Below, in pieces: positions 1-8,313 of a stretch of 64,000 nucleotides of DNA. Numbering within the stretch: position 1 is the stretch's first letter; each line of letters begins with the position of its first letter. This DNA is from Stenotrophomonas mori. GTDB lineage: Bacteria > Pseudomonadota > Gammaproteobacteria > Xanthomonadales > Xanthomonadaceae. The notes beneath the pieces were generated by a model. The model was given only the letters and a program-made list of their open reading frames with translations. It was not told the DNA's origin and ran no database searches. Both the position numbers and the translations under genes were made by a program. The DNA lies in NCBI RefSeq assembly GCF_023556335.1, contig NZ_JAIKTS010000001.1, positions 1,426,001 to 1,490,000 of the forward strand. The letters are read 5' to 3'.

Positions 1-1
1 C

Positions 2-184
2 GCCACCGAGCGCGTCGTCGCGGTGGTCGCGGTATCGCCCGGCGCCACCCTGCAGATCCGCAGCGGCCAGCGCACCATGAGCCTGTCGTTCAAGGAGCTG
101 GATGCCTATGTGGGGCCGCGGGCCAGCCGCGGGCATCTGCTGCCGAGGGGGTGGCAGAAGGTGGAAGGCCTCGACGTCCAGTAA
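2..184 (+). CDS. parC: DNA topoisomerase IV subunit A, C-terminal end (partial)
   Basis: Only the last 60 codons are inside the window; the gene enters from the left and stops with TAA at 182-184. The reading frame gives a tail containing GQRTMSLSFKELDAYVGPR and ending QKVEGLDVQ. This resembles the last blade of the ParC C-terminal beta-pinwheel in Xanthomonadales, which binds and wraps DNA. ParC with ParE decatenates chromosomes after replication. The catalytic Tyr domain lies outside the window. The final nine codons and the stop are part of a 94-bp tandem repeat that continues downstream, so the 3' end of this gene has been copied. The identification rests on a short tail recalled from family knowledge, not on a full protein. 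Confidence 0.75.
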   Translation, partial: ATERVVAVVAVSPGATLQIRSGQRTMSLSFKELDAYVGPRASRGHLLPRGWQKVEGLDVQ

Positions 185-420
185 CCCACTCCACTGGCGC
201 GCGGCGGCGCGACCGGCATTGTCGTCGCCATGCGCATGCGTGGCGCGGCAGAAGGTGGAAGGCCTCGACGTCCAGTAACTCACTCCACTGGCGCGCGGCG
301 GCGCGACCGGCATTGTCGTCGCCATGCGCATGCGTGGCGCGGCAGAAGGTGGAAGGACTGGACGTCCAGCAACCCGCTCCACTGGCGCACGGCGGCGCGG
401 CCGTGCCGCCATTCATCTCA
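154..420 (+). repeat. 94-bp tandem repeat, about 2.8 copies, covering the parC 3' end
   Basis: Copy 1 is 154-247, copy 2 is 248-341 and a partial, diverged copy 3 runs from 342 to about 405-420. Copies 1 and 2 differ at a single base (taaccc against taactc). Copy 3 matches for roughly 60 bases with several substitutions, including CAA in place of the TAA stop, and then diverges. Each copy starts with the last codons of parC (CAGAAGGTGGAAGG). Because 94 is not a multiple of three, the copies fall in different frames and only copy 1 is translated as ParC. This repeat explains most of the gene-free stretch 185-496; I see no gene or clear promoter in the rest of it. Confidence 0.95.
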
Positions 421-496
421 CCGGCGTGCGGCGTGGCGATCCATGCTGCGCGTCGGCTGCGGCAACCGCTGGAAACCCGCTTTACATGGAATCACC

Positions 497-730
497 ATGA
501 CCTTCCCGCAAGACGCCTCCGCGCAGACCACCTGCCCCGAATGCCGCGGCGACAATCTGTACACCCGCGGCGGCCATGGCCCCGACCTGCTGCCCGGCGC
601 CAGTGGCGTCTTCGCCAGCGCCGAGATGCGCAGTGTCGTCTGCCGCGATTGCGGCCTGGTCCGCTGCTATGCAAGCAGCGAAGCGCTTGAGCGGATCACG
701 CCGGAGAACGGCTGGCGGAAGACCCGCTGA
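497..730 (+). CDS. small zinc-ribbon protein, function unknown
   Basis: A 77-residue protein with two CxxC pairs, Cys13/Cys16 (TCPEC) and Cys49/Cys52 (VCRDCG), spaced as in a zinc ribbon. The N-terminal MTFPQDASAQTT is polar, and the tail after Cys57 carries no recognisable domain. No membrane segment or signal peptide is visible. The ATG at 497 was chosen because an upstream ATG at 486 runs into a stop within a few codons, while longer upstream frames pass through the parC-tail repeat. The gene lies 14 bases before tpm, so the two are probably cotranscribed. Such ribbons usually act as structural metal sites in nucleic-acid-binding proteins, but nothing here shows a specific role. Confidence 0.75.
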   Translation: MTFPQDASAQTTCPECRGDNLYTRGGHGPDLLPGASGVFASAEMRSVVCRDCGLVRCYASSEALERITPENGWRKTR

Positions 731-744
731 GGAGAAAAAAGACC

Positions 745-1410
745 ATGCACTCCGATTTCTGGCTGCAACGCTGGCAACAGGGACAGATCGGCTTCCATCG
801 GGGCGACGTGATGCCCTTGCTGGAAAAGCACTGGCCGTCGTTGCAGCCCGCGCCCGGCAGCCGGGTCCTGGTGCCGTTGTGCGGCAAGAGCCTGGACATG
901 CACTGGCTGGCCGCACGGGGCCACCGCGTACTCGGCGTCGAGCTGTCGCCGCTGGCGGTGGAACAGTTCTTCGCCGAGGCCGGGCTGCAGCCGCAGCGCC
1001 GCACGAGCCGGCTGGGCGAGCATTACAGCGCCGGGCCGATCGAGATCCTCTGCGGCGACGCCTTCACCCTCGACGACGAAACCCTGGCCGGCATCGCCGG
1101 CCTCTATGACCGCGCCGCGTTGATCGCACTGCCGCCGGACCTGCGCCGACGCTACCGCGACACGGTGTACGCGCGGCTGCCGGCAGGATGCCGCGGACTG
1201 GTGATCACCCTCGAGTACCCGCAGGCGGAGAAGGCCGGCCCGCCGTTCTCGGTGGACGCCGCGGAAATGGCATCGCTCGGCCCCTCGTGGCGGGTGGAAC
1301 AGGCCGAGCGCCGCGACATCCTCGCCCACGAGCCCGGCTTCCGCGCCGAGGGCGTCACCGCGCTCTCCACCGCCGTCTATCGCCTGTGGCGCGACAGCGG
1401 AAACGCCTAG
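745..1410 (+). CDS. tpm: thiopurine S-methyltransferase
   Basis: Transfers a methyl group from S-adenosylmethionine to thiopurines and, in related bacteria, to selenium and tellurium oxyanions; cytoplasmic. The 221-residue length is normal for the family. The N-terminal MHSDFWLQRW, then GQIGFHRGDVMPLLEKHW, and the SAM-binding region VLVPLCGKSLDMHWLA at residues 41-56 are characteristic. A strong ribosome site (GAGGAGAAAAAAG) lies just before the ATG and overlaps the stop of the preceding zinc-ribbon gene, which suggests coupling. A perfect 10-bp stem follows the gene. The physiological substrate in this organism is unknown; the family assignment is firm. Confidence 0.9.
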   Translation: MHSDFWLQRWQQGQIGFHRGDVMPLLEKHWPSLQPAPGSRVLVPLCGKSLDMHWLAARGHRVLGVELSPLAVEQFFAEAGLQPQRRTSRLGEHYSAGPIEILCGDAFTLDDETLAGIAGLYDRAALIALPPDLRRRYRDTVYARLPAGCRGLVITLEYPQAEKAGPPFSVDAAEMASLGPSWRVEQAERRDILAHEPGFRAEGVTALSTAVYRLWRDSGNA

Positions 1411-1464
1411 CCGGCGTTCCTCCAGACCGCCCGCGCGCGCGGCGCCGCGGACAGCCCCGGACGC

Positions 1465-1490
1465 GGAAGGCCGGATGCGCCCGGCCTTCC
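1465..1490. terminator. bidirectional hairpin between tpm and the ferritin gene
   Basis: GGAAGGCCGG, a six-base loop (ATGCGC), then CCGGCCTTCC form a perfect 10-bp stem. It sits between two convergent genes, tpm on plus and the ferritin gene on minus, where a shared terminator is expected. T-tracts are weak on both sides, so termination strength is uncertain. Confidence 0.6.
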
Positions 1491-1515
1491 CCGTGCGCAA
1501 CGGCCTTCGCGGCGA

Positions 1516-2004
1516 TCAGTGCGCCGGCACGCCCTTCGCGTCGATCTTGCTGGTCTGGTACAGCTCCAGGCCGATGCGCTTGATCAGGCCCAGCTGCTGC
1601 TCCAGCCACCAGGCATGGTCCTCTTCGGTATCGCGCAGCTGCGCGATCAGGATGTCGCGGCTGACATAGTCGCCGTGCTGCTCGCACAGCTTGACCCCCG
1701 CGGCGAGGTTGGCGCGCACCTGGTATTCGGTCTGCAGGTCCTTCTCCAGCATCTCGACCACGGTCTTGCCGGGGACGAAGGCATGCGGGCGCATGTCCGG
1801 ATCGCCCTGCAGGAACAGGATCCGGCGCAGCAGCGCGTCGGCATGCTCGGTCTCCTCCTCCATTTCGTGGCCGATGCGCTCGTACAGCGCCTGCAGCCCC
1901 TGGTCTTCATAGCGGCGGGAGTGGATGAAGTACTGGTCGCGCGCGGCCAACTCGCCGCGCAGCAGTTCCTTCAGGCATTCGATGACGTCCGGGTGGCCTT
2001 GCAT
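1516..2004 (-). CDS. ftnA: ferritin-like iron-storage protein of FtnA/bacterioferritin type
   Basis: A 162-residue four-helix-bundle protein that oxidises and stores iron in a 24-subunit cytoplasmic shell. It aligns without gaps to bacterioferritins at the N-terminus. Ferroxidase ligands are visible: Glu18 ([11 protein letters not shown]), Glu51 and His54 ([11 protein letters not shown]), with the later Glu and His in DTEEDHAWW. The haem-ligand Met52 of classical bacterioferritin is Thr52 here, so this subunit should not bind haem in the usual way. The closest remembered relative is the Pseudomonas aeruginosa protein formerly called BfrA, now FtnA. The ATG at 2004 is preceded by AGGAGC. The gene stands alone, convergent with tpm. 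Confidence 0.88.
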   Translation of the reverse strand: MQGHPDVIECLKELLRGELAARDQYFIHSRRYEDQGLQALYERIGHEMEEETEHADALLRRILFLQGDPDMRPHAFVPGKTVVEMLEKDLQTEYQVRANLAAGVKLCEQHGDYVSRDILIAQLRDTEEDHAWWLEQQLGLIKRIGLELYQTSKIDAKGVPAH

Positions 2005-2053
2005 GGGATGCTCCTGATCGTTCGTGACCGGCATAGGGTGCCCGATCCGGCGC

Positions 2054-2074
2054 GACAATGATCTAATCGGAATC
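2054..2074. promoter_or_regulatory. possible Fur-like element
   Basis: GACAATGATCTAATCGGAATC lies in the divergent region between the ferritin gene and the acylase gene. Its left half matches the GATAATGAT half of the Fur consensus in 8 of 9 bases; the right half is poor. Iron control would make sense for a ferritin. This is a weak pattern match only. Confidence 0.25.
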
Positions 2075-2146
2075 AATTTCAGTTGCACTCCGGCTCCACC
2101 CCTCCTCCGCCCCGCACCCTGCCCCTTCCTGAACCGGGAGAAGACC

Positions 2147-4528
2147 ATGCTGCGCTGGCTGTTGCGGTTGCTCGTACTCCTGGTCGGCATGGCGTTCATC
2201 GCCCTGCTCGGCGCCTGGCTGCTGCTGCGCGGGAGCCTTCCACCGCTGGACGGCGGGCACCCGCTGGCCGGGCTCGGCGCGCCGGCGCAGGTGCAGCGCG
2301 ACCGCAACGGCACGGTGACCGTGGAGGCCGCCGATGCGCGCGACATGGCGCGCGCGCTGGGCTACGTGCATGCCCAGGAGCGCTTCTTCGAGATGGACCT
2401 GATGCGGCGCTCGGCCGCCGGCGAACTGGCCGAGCTGTTCGGAGCCGACGCCCTCCCGCTGGACCGCCGCATGCGTGTCCATCGCCTGCGCGCGCGCGTA
2501 CGCGCCGACCTGGACGCCGCGCTGGGTGGCAAGCGCGCCTTGCTCGAGGCCTACCGCGACGGGGTGAATGCCGGCGTCGCCGCCTTGCCCGTGCGCCCCT
2601 GGCCCTATCTGCTGCTGCGCCAGGCGCCGCGCCCTTGGAGCGTGGACGATTCGGTGCTGGTCGGGCTGGCGATGTACGCCGACCTGCAGGACCCCGGCAA
2701 CACCCGCGAACTGGCGCTGGCCCGCATCCGCGACGTCGTGCCGCCGGCGCTGTATGCGCTGATCACGCACGGCGGCAGCTCCTGGGATGCGCCGCTGTTC
2801 GGCGCCGCGACCGGCGATGCCCCCCTGCCGGACGCCGCCACCCTGGACCTGCGGGCCATGACCGCGCCGTCCGCCGCCGCGCGGACCGGCGCGGCGCCTC
2901 CGGCGCCAACCGGAGGTGCCGGAGACCCGTCGATACCGGCCGACGTCGCTCCGGGCAGCAACAACTTCGCCGTCGCCGGCGCGCTGACCGCCGACGGCCG
3001 CGCCATCCTGGCCGACGACATGCACCTTGGACTGCGCGCACCCAACCTCTGGTTCCGGGTACGCCTGCGCTACGCCGACCCGGCCGCCGGCCCGGTGGAC
3101 GTCGCCGGCTTCAGCCTGCCGGGCCTGCCCCTGGTCGTCGTCGGCAGCAACACCCGCGTCGCCTGGGGCTTCACCAACAGCTACATCGACACCGCCGACT
3201 TCGTCCGGCTGCCCGCGGAACAGGCCCCTGCACTGCGCAGCCACCAGGAAACCCTGGTCGTCGCCGGCGCCGCGGACGAGACCCTGCTCGTGCGCGAAAG
3301 CGACTGGGGCCCGGTGCTGCATGAGGAATCCGGCGGCAGCCTGCTGGCACTGCGCTGGACCGCACAGCTGCCCGGCGCGGTACGGCTGGACTTCGCCGAC
3401 ATGGCGCAGGCCCGGGACATCGACGATGCCCTGGCCGTCGCCGACCGCTCCGGTATTCCCGCGCAGAACCTGCTGCTCGCCGACCACACCGGCCGCATCG
3501 CCTGGCAGCTGATCGGCACCCGCCCCGACCGCGGCCGCGCCTGCACCGACCGCACCGTGGATGCACCGGCGCCTCCCGCGGCCTGCGCCCCCTGGGGACT
3601 GCGCACCGACCGCGCGCCGCTGCTGCGCGACCCCCCCGCGCATCGCCTGTGGACCGCCAATGCGCGCGTGCTCACCGGCCCCGAGCTGGCCGAGGCCGGC
3701 GACGGCGGCTACGACCTCGGCGCCCGCGCCCGCCAGATCCGCGACAGCCTGTTCGCCCGCGACCGCTTCGACGAACGCGACCTGCTGGCGATCCAGCTCG
3801 ACGACCGCGCCCTGCTGATGCAGCGCTGGTGGACACTGCTGCGGGACACGGTCGAATCCAGCGACGACCCCGCGCTGCAGCGCCTGGCCGCCGCCAGCCG
3901 GCACTGGGACGGGCATGCGGCGACCGACTCGACCAGCTACCGGATCGCCCGCGGCTTCCGCGGCATCGTGCTCGACACCCTGGAAGAGGGCCTGCTGGCA
4001 CCGGCACGGCAGGCGCTCGGCGACGCCTTCATCGCCCCGCGCCTGCCCCAGCTGGAAGGCATCGTCTGGCCGATGCTGGAACAGCGCCCCGCCCACCTGC
4101 TGCCGCCGTCATTCGCAAGCTGGGACGCGCTGCTCGCGCACAGCGCGCGGGAACTGGAACGCGACCTCGCGGCACAGGGCCCGGACCTGTCCGCACGCAC
4201 CTGGGGCGAGCGCAACACCGCCGCCGTCTGCCATCCGCTGTCGCGGGCGCTGCCGCGCCTGTCCAGGCGCTGGCTGTGCATGCCGGCGCAAGCGCTGCCC
4301 GGCGACGGCAACCTGCCGCGCGTGCAGACCCCGTCCTTCGGTGCCTCGCAGCGCATGGTGGTCGCCCCCGGCCATGAAGCCGACGGCATCGTGCACATGC
4401 CCGGCGGCCAGAGCGGCCATCCCCTGTCGCCGTTCTGGGCGGCCGGCCACGACGATTGGGTACACGGCCGGCCGACACCGTTCCTGCCCGGCGATGCGGT
4501 GCATGTCCTCACCCTGCACCCGCAGTGA
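2147..4528 (+). CDS. penicillin acylase family (Ntn-hydrolase) protein
   Basis: A 793-residue member of the penicillin/acyl-homoserine-lactone acylase family, which cleaves amide bonds after self-cleavage into alpha and beta chains. Residues 1-30 form a hydrophobic signal or anchor ([23 protein letters not shown]), so the enzyme is exported. The region [13 protein letters not shown] followed by [19 protein letters not shown] is the typical alpha-chain start. Ser271 in the motif GSNNFAVAG is the expected new N-terminal nucleophile of the beta chain. The start at 2147 was chosen for the GGGAGAAG ribosome site and the signal sequence directly after it; an ATG at 2024 would add 41 residues without hydrophobic character. 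The substrate cannot be read from sequence: beta-lactams, AHLs and other amides are all handled by this family. Confidence 0.85.
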   Translation: MLRWLLRLLVLLVGMAFIALLGAWLLLRGSLPPLDGGHPLAGLGAPAQVQRDRNGTVTVEAADARDMARALGYVHAQERFFEMDLMRRSAAGELAELFGADALPLDRRMRVHRLRARVRADLDAALGGKRALLEAYRDGVNAGVAALPVRPWPYLLLRQAPRPWSVDDSVLVGLAMYADLQDPGNTRELALARIRDVVPPALYALITHGGSSWDAPLFGAATGDAPLPDAATLDLRAMTAPSAAARTGAAPPAPTGGAGDPSIPADVAPGSNNFAVAGALTADGRAILADDMHLGLRAPNLWFRVRLRYADPAAGPVDVAGFSLPGLPLVVVGSNTRVAWGFTNSYIDTADFVRLPAEQAPALRSHQETLVVAGAADETLLVRESDWGPVLHEESGGSLLALRWTAQLPGAVRLDFADMAQARDIDDALAVADRSGIPAQNLLLADHTGRIAWQLIGTRPDRGRACTDRTVDAPAPPAACAPWGLRTDRAPLLRDPPAHRLWTANARVLTGPELAEAGDGGYDLGARARQIRDSLFARDRFDERDLLAIQLDDRALLMQRWWTLLRDTVESSDDPALQRLAAASRHWDGHAATDSTSYRIARGFRGIVLDTLEEGLLAPARQALGDAFIAPRLPQLEGIVWPMLEQRPAHLLPPSFASWDALLAHSARELERDLAAQGPDLSARTWGERNTAAVCHPLSRALPRLSRRWLCMPAQALPGDGNLPRVQTPSFGASQRMVVAPGHEADGIVHMPGGQSGHPLSPFWAAGHDDWVHGRPTPFLPGDAVHVLTLHPQ

Positions 4529-4548
4529 CCCCGCAACCGGAACACGGA

Positions 4549-4571
4549 CAGGCCCTGCCCGCGCGGGCCTG
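4549..4571. terminator. hairpin between convergent genes
   Basis: CAGGCCC, a nine-base loop, then GGGCCTG lies just after the acylase stop and downstream of the convergent antiporter gene. It has no T-tract, so it is only a candidate. Confidence 0.35.
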
Positions 4572-4666
4572 CCGGACACCCCGCAGCGGCGATGCAACGG
4601 CCACCGCCGTTCGCGCGCACAGGCGCCTGCCGGGCCGGCGTGCCGCGGCCGGCACCCGGCCAGCGC

Positions 4667-6052
4667 TCAGCCGCGGCGGCGTTCGAGCCAGCCCAGCCAA
4701 GGCCCGGTCATGGCCGTCGTCGCCAGCGCCATGATCACCAGTACGGCGAACAACCGGTCGCCGATCAGGCCCAGCTCATACCCGAGATTGAGGACCACCA
4801 GCTCCATCAGGCCCCGGGTATTCATCAGGACCCCCAGGCGCCACGAGGCTGTCCTCGGCATGCCGGCACTGCGCGCGGCGGCGGCGGTCCCGACCGTCTT
4901 GCCCAGGGTCGCCACGGCGATCACGACCACGCACAGCACCAGGTCCCCCGCCTGCAGCGCGTCCGCCTGCAGGCGCAGCCCGGTCATCGCGAAGAACAAC
5001 GGCAGCAGCAACGTGGCGGCCAGCGGCTCCACGCGGGTCATCACCAGTTCGCGCAGCCGCGGATTGCCGGATACCGCCACCCCCGCCGCGAACGCGCCGA
5101 ACAGGGCATGGATGCCGAGCCACTCGGTCAGCAGCGCGCTGCCCAGCGCGAGCACCAGGATACCGAGCAGCCACGCGTTCTCCCGCTGCGGGGGGATCAC
5201 CGACCAGCGCGCGAACCACGGCCTGGCCACCTTCACCATCAGCACGACGAAGGCGCATACGCCCAGCAGGCCGGCGCACGCGGCTCCCCAGCCGGCGGCC
5301 TGCGTGGCCGCGACGATCAGCGCCAGCAGGCACCATGCCGTCGCATCGCCCAACGCGGCGCAGGCGATGGCCGTCTGGCCGACCGCGGTATGGACCATGC
5401 CGCGGTCGGCAAGGATCCGCAGCAGGACCGGGAACGCGGTGATGCTCATCGCGATCCCCACGAACAGGGAGAACGAGGCGAACCCCACGTTGCCGGGGGC
5501 ATGCTCCGGGTACAGCCAGAGGGCGGTCAGCACCCCGGCCAGGAACGGCACCGCGATGCCGGCATGGCTTACCGCGAACGCAAACCGCCGGCGCCCGCGG
5601 AGCTGCCCCAGGTCCAGTTCCGCACCGGCGGCCAGCAGGAACATCAAGACGCCGAACTGGCTGACCAGGCTCAGCGGCTGCAGCGATGCCTCGGGAAACA
5701 CCGCAGCGTGCAACTGCGGCCACAGGCTTCCAAGAAACAGCGGACCGATCATCAGGCCCGCCGCCATTTCGCCGATGACCGCCGGCTGTCCCAGCCAGCG
5801 CAGCAGCCGGCCCATTCCCTTGGCGCTCAACAGCAGGACCAGAAGCTGCAGCAGGAACACGCCCAAGGGCGACGACGACTGCAGCGGAACCGCGCTGTCC
5901 GGCGCCCCCTGCACCGCCGTGGCCACGGCCTGCGGCCCACCTCCGGCGAAACGCGCCACGCCCAGTCCAAGCAGCAGCGGCAGGCCCGTCCAGGCCAGGT
6001 ACAGCCACCCCCATTTCAGCCGTGGAGCACGGCTGTCGACTCCTGCGTCCAT
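4667..6052 (-). CDS. CPA2-type cation/proton antiporter (Kef-like)
   Basis: A 461-residue inner-membrane protein with about a dozen hydrophobic segments. It belongs to the monovalent cation:proton antiporter-2 group. Typical features are LGQPAVIGEMAAGLMIGP, FLLAAGAELDLGQL, and the segment SITAFPVLLRILADRGM followed by ALGDATAW, which holds the conserved Asp of the ion site. There is no TrkA-N domain at the C-terminus, so it lacks the usual Kef regulatory module. The ATG at 6052 (MDAGVDSR) was preferred over an in-frame start at 6109 because GGGGGAG lies just upstream. The transported ion, K+ or Na+, cannot be decided. Confidence 0.85.
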   Translation of the reverse strand: MDAGVDSRAPRLKWGWLYLAWTGLPLLLGLGVARFAGGGPQAVATAVQGAPDSAVPLQSSSPLGVFLLQLLVLLLSAKGMGRLLRWLGQPAVIGEMAAGLMIGPLFLGSLWPQLHAAVFPEASLQPLSLVSQFGVLMFLLAAGAELDLGQLRGRRRFAFAVSHAGIAVPFLAGVLTALWLYPEHAPGNVGFASFSLFVGIAMSITAFPVLLRILADRGMVHTAVGQTAIACAALGDATAWCLLALIVAATQAAGWGAACAGLLGVCAFVVLMVKVARPWFARWSVIPPQRENAWLLGILVLALGSALLTEWLGIHALFGAFAAGVAVSGNPRLRELVMTRVEPLAATLLLPLFFAMTGLRLQADALQAGDLVLCVVVIAVATLGKTVGTAAAARSAGMPRTASWRLGVLMNTRGLMELVVLNLGYELGLIGDRLFAVLVIMALATTAMTGPWLGWLERRRG

Positions 6053-6139
6053 GACACTCCCCCCGTATCCGCCGGCGATGATACGCCGCGGCCGCGCCAC
6101 CGGCCGCATGGCCCGCGTCGCCGCGGGCCATGCCGATGC

Positions 6140-7840
6140 TCAGCCGGCCAGTGCCTGCGCATGCACGCCGGCCACGGCGCGGCCGGACGGATCGGCCAGC
6201 GCCGCGAAGCTGGCGTCCCAGGCGATCGCCGCCGGCGACGAGCAGGCGATCGACTTGCCGCCCGGCACCGTCTCGGCGGCGGCCGGGGTCGGGTAGAACT
6301 GCTCGAACAGGCTGCGGTAGTAGTACGCCTCCTTGGTCTGCGGCGGGTTGTAGGGGAAGCGCTTGTCGGCGGCGGCCAGCTCGCGGTCGCTCACCTGCGC
6401 CTCGGCATGCGCCTTCAGCCCGTCGATCCAGCCATAGCCGACGCCGTCGCTGAACTGTTCCTTCTGCCGCCACAGGATGTCCTTCGGCAGGTAGCCCTCG
6501 AACGCCTCGCGCAACACCGCCTTCTCGATGCGGCCGCTGGCCATGTCGACCATCTTGTGGCGGGCGTCCATGCGCATGGCCACGTCCAGGAATTCGCGGT
6601 CGAGGAACGGCACCCGCGGCTCCACGCCCCAGGCCATCATCGACTTGTTGGCCCGCAGGCAGTCGTAGTTGTTCAGCGCGTCCAGCTTGCGCACCAGTTC
6701 CTCATGGAACTCGCGCGCGTTCGGCGCCTTGTGGAAGTACAGGTAGCCGCCGAAGATCTCGTCGCTGCCTTCCCCGGACAGCACCATCTTCACCCCCATC
6801 GCCTTGATCCGGCGGGCCAGCAGGAACATCGGGGTCGAGGCGCGGATGGTGGTGACGTCATAGGTCTCGATATGGCGGATCACTTCCGGCAGCGCATCCA
6901 GACCCTCCTCGAAGGTGTACTCGAAGCCGTGGTGCACGGTGCCCAGCATCTCGGCGGCGACCTGCGCCGCGGCCAGGTCCGGCGAGCCCTTCAGGCCGAT
7001 GGCGAAACTGTGCAGGCGCGGCCACCAGGCCTCGCTCTGGTCGCCGTCCTCGATGCGGCGCCGGGCGTAGCGGGCGGCCACCGCCGCCACCAGCGAGGAG
7101 TCCAGGCCGCCCGACAGCAGCACGCCGTAGGGCACGTCGGTCATCAGCTGGCGATGCACCGCCGCCTCGAAGGCCTCGCGCAGCGCCTCGGTGGACACCT
7201 CCACGCCCTGCACCGCGTCGTAGTCGCGCCATGGCTGCTGGTAGTAGCGGGACAGCTCGCCGGTGGCGCTGTCGTACCAGTGGCCGGGCGGGAACTGCGC
7301 CACGTCGGCGCAGGTGTCGGCCAGCGACTTCATTTCCGAGGCCACGCACAGCCGTCCCTGCTTGTCGTGGCCCCAGTACAGCGGTACCACGCCGATCGGA
7401 TCGCGGGCGATCACCGCACGGCCACGGGCCTTGTCCCACAGCGCGAAGGCGAAGATGCCGTTGAGGCGGTTGAGGAAGCCGGCCGGGCCGGTGCCGGCGG
7501 CCTCGCATTCGCGGTACAGGGCATTGATGACCTCGCAGTCCGAACCGGTCTGGAAGGCATAGGGCTGCACCAGCTCCTGCTTGAGCTCGCGGTGGTTGTA
7601 GATCTCGCCGTTCACCGCCAGCGCCAGGCCGCCATCCTCGGACAGCAGCGGCTGCGAGCCGCCGGCCGGATCGACGATGGCCAGCCGCTCATGCACGAGG
7701 ATCGCCTGGGCATCCACGTACACGCCGCTCCAGTCCGGACCACGGTGGCGCTGGCGCTGGGACTGTTCGAGCGCCTGGCGACGCAGGGCCTGCCGGTCGT
7801 CGCCGGGCTGCAGGCCGAAGATGCCGAAGATGGAACACAT
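6140..7840 (-). CDS. asnB: asparagine synthetase B (glutamine-hydrolysing)
   Basis: Makes asparagine from aspartate, ATP and glutamine in the cytoplasm. The 566-residue length is that of bacterial AsnB. The mature protein would begin with Cys2 (MCSIFGIFG), the glutaminase nucleophile, and the ATG at 7840 has AGGAG seven bases upstream, which fixes the start. The N-terminal glutaminase domain includes RGPDWSG and VNGEIYNHRELK. The synthetase domain has the ATP-pyrophosphatase loop SGGLDSS near residue 245 and GEGSDEIFGGY further on. About 80 bases upstream of the start is an intrinsic terminator preceded by an Asn-rich leader peptide, so expression is probably controlled by attenuation in response to asparagine supply. 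dapE lies upstream on the same strand but is separated by this control region. Confidence 0.95.
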   Translation of the reverse strand: MCSIFGIFGLQPGDDRQALRRQALEQSQRQRHRGPDWSGVYVDAQAILVHERLAIVDPAGGSQPLLSEDGGLALAVNGEIYNHRELKQELVQPYAFQTGSDCEVINALYRECEAAGTGPAGFLNRLNGIFAFALWDKARGRAVIARDPIGVVPLYWGHDKQGRLCVASEMKSLADTCADVAQFPPGHWYDSATGELSRYYQQPWRDYDAVQGVEVSTEALREAFEAAVHRQLMTDVPYGVLLSGGLDSSLVAAVAARYARRRIEDGDQSEAWWPRLHSFAIGLKGSPDLAAAQVAAEMLGTVHHGFEYTFEEGLDALPEVIRHIETYDVTTIRASTPMFLLARRIKAMGVKMVLSGEGSDEIFGGYLYFHKAPNAREFHEELVRKLDALNNYDCLRANKSMMAWGVEPRVPFLDREFLDVAMRMDARHKMVDMASGRIEKAVLREAFEGYLPKDILWRQKEQFSDGVGYGWIDGLKAHAEAQVSDRELAAADKRFPYNPPQTKEAYYYRSLFEQFYPTPAAAETVPGGKSIACSSPAAIAWDASFAALADPSGRAVAGVHAQALAG

Positions 7841-7926
7841 GGGGAAAGCTCCTGGAAGAAGTGATGCCTGCGAAAGGGGATCCTGTGGCCAACCGCGACC
7901 GGCCATTGCCGGCACCCGGACACAAA

Positions 7927-7954
7927 AAAACCCGCATCGGCCGATGCGGGTTTT
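7927..7954 (-). terminator. attenuator terminator upstream of asnB
   Basis: On the minus strand the arms AAAACCCGCATCGG and CCGATGCGGGTTTT form a perfect 14-base inverted repeat with no spacer; in RNA the stem would be CCCGCATC/GATGCGGG with a GGCC loop. Seven U residues follow on the minus strand but only four on the plus strand, so it terminates minus-strand transcription, i.e. transcription heading into asnB. Because it lies between an Asn-codon-rich leader peptide and asnB, and its 5' arm has an alternative partner in the leader, it reads as a conditional attenuator and not as the end of a gene. Confidence 0.85.
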
Positions 7955-7981
7955 CTCTTGACCTGGCGCCTGCTTCGTTCT

Positions 7982-8077
7982 TTACGCCTGGTCGCGGACC
8001 CGCATCGGCCGCGCACGATTGTTCGCACGCAGATTATTGCGGTTGGCGTTGTTGGCGTTGGCACGAAGCAGCGACAT
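7982..8077 (-). CDS. asnB leader peptide, asparagine-rich (31 codons)
   Basis: A 31-codon frame starting MSLLRANANNANRNNLRANN with Asn at positions 7, 9, 10, 12, 14, 15, 19 and 20. It ends in TAA at 7984-7982. It is followed 27 bases later by the asnB attenuator hairpin. The segment CGGCCGATGCGGGT (8011 to 7998), codons 23-27, can pair over 14 bases with the 5' arm of the terminator. A second perfect 9-base match joins CTGCTTCGT in codons 3-5 (8071-8063) to ACGAAGCAG just after the stop (7978-7970). This is the layout of a classic amino-acid leader: ribosomes starved of Asn-tRNA would stall on the Asn run, free the 3' segment and prevent terminator formation. No Shine-Dalgarno sequence precedes the ATG. 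Confidence 0.75.
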   Translation of the reverse strand: MSLLRANANNANRNNLRANNRARPMRVRDQA

Positions 8078-8084
8078 GCGGCAG

Positions 8085-8113
8085 ACACTAGCGTGGCGCT
8101 GGCCGGCACGCAA
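8085..8113 (-). promoter_or_regulatory. candidate promoter of the asnB leader
   Basis: On the minus strand, TTGCGT (8113-8108) and TAGTGT (8090-8085) are separated by 17 bases, each with three matches to the sigma-70 consensus. The -10 box ends seven bases before the leader ATG, so transcription would begin at or next to the A of the start codon and the leader peptide would be translated from a leaderless RNA. This fits the absence of a ribosome site there. Confidence 0.45.
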
Positions 8114-8313
8114 CTGTTGCAGCGGAAACGAGCCGCGACCCTCGCCGGCACCGCCGGCCCAGGCCGCGCCGACGACCGCCGGCACGTGTACCGGCACGCC
8201 GACAAGACAGCGCGCTGTCCGCGCCCTCTCCTTGCCGGTCCGTCCACGTCCACTACCCCGCGGGTACCCACCGGCCTCCCACGGCCCGTGTGCCCGGGTC
8301 CCCGGGGCCGGTC

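Noticed and set aside
154..420. Possible CRISPR-like array in the tandem repeat
   Set aside because: The 94-base units are contiguous with no unique spacers and include coding sequence of parC; it is a tandem duplication.
2054..2074. A confident Fur box
   Set aside because: Only one half-site matches well; kept as a low-confidence feature and not as a finding.
7927..7954. Reading the asnB hairpin as a plus-strand terminator
   Set aside because: The seven-base A/T run lies on the side that makes a U-tract only in minus-strand RNA; no plus-strand gene ends nearby.
7982..8197. A longer 71-residue minus-strand protein containing the Asn-rich peptide
   Set aside because: The added N-terminal part lacks a ribosome site and overlaps the candidate promoter; the short form from 8077 fits the attenuator layout better.
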